Origin: Chitinophagales bacterium
Lineage (GTDB): Bacteria; Bacteroidota; Bacteroidia; Chitinophagales; CAIODY01
NCBI GenBank assembly: GCA_023251415.1
Contig: JAHEYX010000197.1
Span: 1 to 6,125 of the forward strand
DNA: 6,125 nucleotides
Reading direction: 5' to 3'
Shown: positions 5,259 to 6,125 of the stretch, in pieces
Numbering within the stretch: position 1 is the first letter of the stretch
Layout: each line of letters opens with the position of its first letter
The notes under the pieces: model-generated
Database searches by the model: none
What the model saw: only the letters and a program-made list of their open reading frames with translations
What the model was told of the DNA's origin: nothing
Translations under genes and position numbers: made by a program

Positions 5259-6125
5259 TTACCATTTTTGTTGTTTGCGAACACCAAGGCGTATCTCTGT
5301 GTGAGCGTGTCTCATTTTGTTCGTTAGTTTATAAATAGCTCCTTCAATTGCATCAGGAGCATCATCATGCATTCTAGCTCCTTGACCAAACCCAACAGTC
5401 TGTTCAATGCCAGTAATCATATCTTCATTTTGACGTTCGTCATCATTATAGATCACGTGTTCATTTTCCCAAAGAGGGGCAATAGATTCAATACGAGCTT
5501 CTTTGTTAGGCTTATCTCGTTTATCCGGGTGAATAGGAATTTGAAAGCCTCTTTTTAACCCTTCGGCTACAAATGCATCAAGAAGCATTTGTTGTATGAA
5601 ACCTGACTCCATGAATAAATCACAGTTAGCTTCTTTCATGTCCACCGGCTTAAGGATAGTCTCCCACTGATCATATAGCCAACGAGCAGCTTCACCAATA
5701 CCGCATTGGCGGCAAAACATCTTGATGATGTATATTTTTGATTTAAATATACCAGCAATTACTATAGCCTTGTAATCACTCGATTTGTTGCCTGTAAAGC
5801 TTGGATCGAAATAAGCAACCACATAATCGTACTTGTGTATTGGTAATACCTTTCCCCATCTTATCCACTCTTCTTTGAATATAAGGCCCATAATGACGTG
5901 CTTATGGAAGTATTCTCGTAATGCAAGTCGAACACCCATTGTGTCCATACGTTTCTTTAATGCCTCAATTGAATAATGCTCCGGCCATGCCGGTACATCT
6001 GTATCTAAGTTTAATGGCGGAGTAGCCGGTTGGCTATTAAACTTATTATAAGCGGCATAAATCTTAGAATGGTAAACACCTGCACGTTTAGGTGTATGCT
6101 CATCGATATCGCCGACAATCTTAGC
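5259..6125 (-). CDS. Phage terminase large subunit, C-terminal nuclease part (runs off window at base 6125)
   Basis: The frame is open from base 6125 to TAA at 5259-5261, giving 288 residues; the N-terminal ATPase half lies outside. An in-frame Met at 5948 is internal, since 59 codons upstream are open and fit the protein. The large terminase cuts concatemeric DNA and drives packaging through the portal. The RNase H-like nuclease domain shows VAYFDPSFTGN with D107, FMESGF with E173, and HDDAPDAIEG with D255/D258, the expected acidic metal-binding set. The REYFHKHVIMG...IFKEEWIRW linker (about 70-90) is typical of terminases from Bacteroidota prophages. Some of these residues are assigned by pattern only. 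It heads the visible transcription unit and leads directly into two small unknown genes. Confidence 0.93.
   Translation of the reverse strand, partial: AKIVGDIDEHTPKRAGVYHSKIYAAYNKFNSQPATPPLNLDTDVPAWPEHYSIEALKKRMDTMGVRLALREYFHKHVIMGLIFKEEWIRWGKVLPIHKYDYVVAYFDPSFTGNKSSDYKAIVIAGIFKSKIYIIKMFCRQCGIGEAARWLYDQWETILKPVDMKEANCDLFMESGFIQQMLLDAFVAEGLKRGFQIPIHPDKRDKPNKEARIESIAPLWENEHVIYNDDERQNEDMITGIEQTVGFGQGARMHDDAPDAIEGAIYKLTNKMRHAHTEIRLGVRKQQKW

Noticed and set aside
5258..5287. Longer TTG-initiated start for the 83-aa protein
   Set aside because: It needs a rare start codon inside the terminase, whereas an ATG lies one base after the terminase stop.
5091..5558. Plus-strand frames at 5091-5327 and 5367-5558
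   Set aside because: They are antisense to the small acidic gene and the terminase nuclease domain and have no family resemblance.
5948..6125. Terminase beginning at the Met at 5948
   Set aside because: The frame stays open for 59 more codons to the window edge and the ATPase half of the protein must lie upstream, so this Met is internal.

Overview
The window reads as part of the structural module of a Mu-like (transposable-type) phage or prophage of the phylum Bacteroidota. All eight convincing genes lie on the minus strand, so transcription runs from base 6125 towards base 1. The phage assignment rests on protein families recognised by eye: terminase large subunit nuclease domain, DUF1320 (Mu gp36-like), DUF935 portal (Mu gp29-like), MuF minor head protein, type-2 amidase and tape measure protein. 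The Bacteroidota assignment rests on A-rich leaders without clear Shine-Dalgarno sequences and on one near-perfect Bacteroidota-type promoter (TTG, 18 bp, TATATTTG). No genus can be named, and integrated versus free phage cannot be decided because neither end of the element is present.

Layout in transcription order: C-terminal 288 residues of the terminase (open at base 6125); an 83-aa acidic protein of unknown function; a 100-aa basic protein of unknown function; DUF1320 protein (its start overlaps the preceding gene by 41 nt); a 145-nt non-coding gap with a G-run tract, tandem TTTAAACAG repeats and a small hairpin; DUF935 portal; MuF protein (start overlaps the portal end by 8 nt); a 94-nt gap; N-acetylmuramoyl-L-alanine amidase; and, 2 nt later, the first 318 residues of the tape measure protein (open at base 1). 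There are no tRNA, rRNA, CRISPR or insertion-sequence features.

Together these genes cover DNA packaging (terminase, portal), head maturation (MuF) and tail length (tape measure). Major capsid, protease/scaffold and most tail genes are absent between MuF and tape measure, where classical Mu has them, so the order is rearranged.

Two points stand out. First, the MuF protein carries about 115 extra C-terminal residues resembling the CdiA C-terminal tRNase toxin domain (PD..GK..EFK pattern). That segment is much more AT-rich than the MuF core, which fits a MuF polymorphic toxin; no immunity gene follows it. Second, the 94-nt gap after that toxin holds, on the opposite strand, a consensus promoter followed by a strong intrinsic terminator. 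This would produce a small RNA of roughly 70 nt antisense to the amidase leader.
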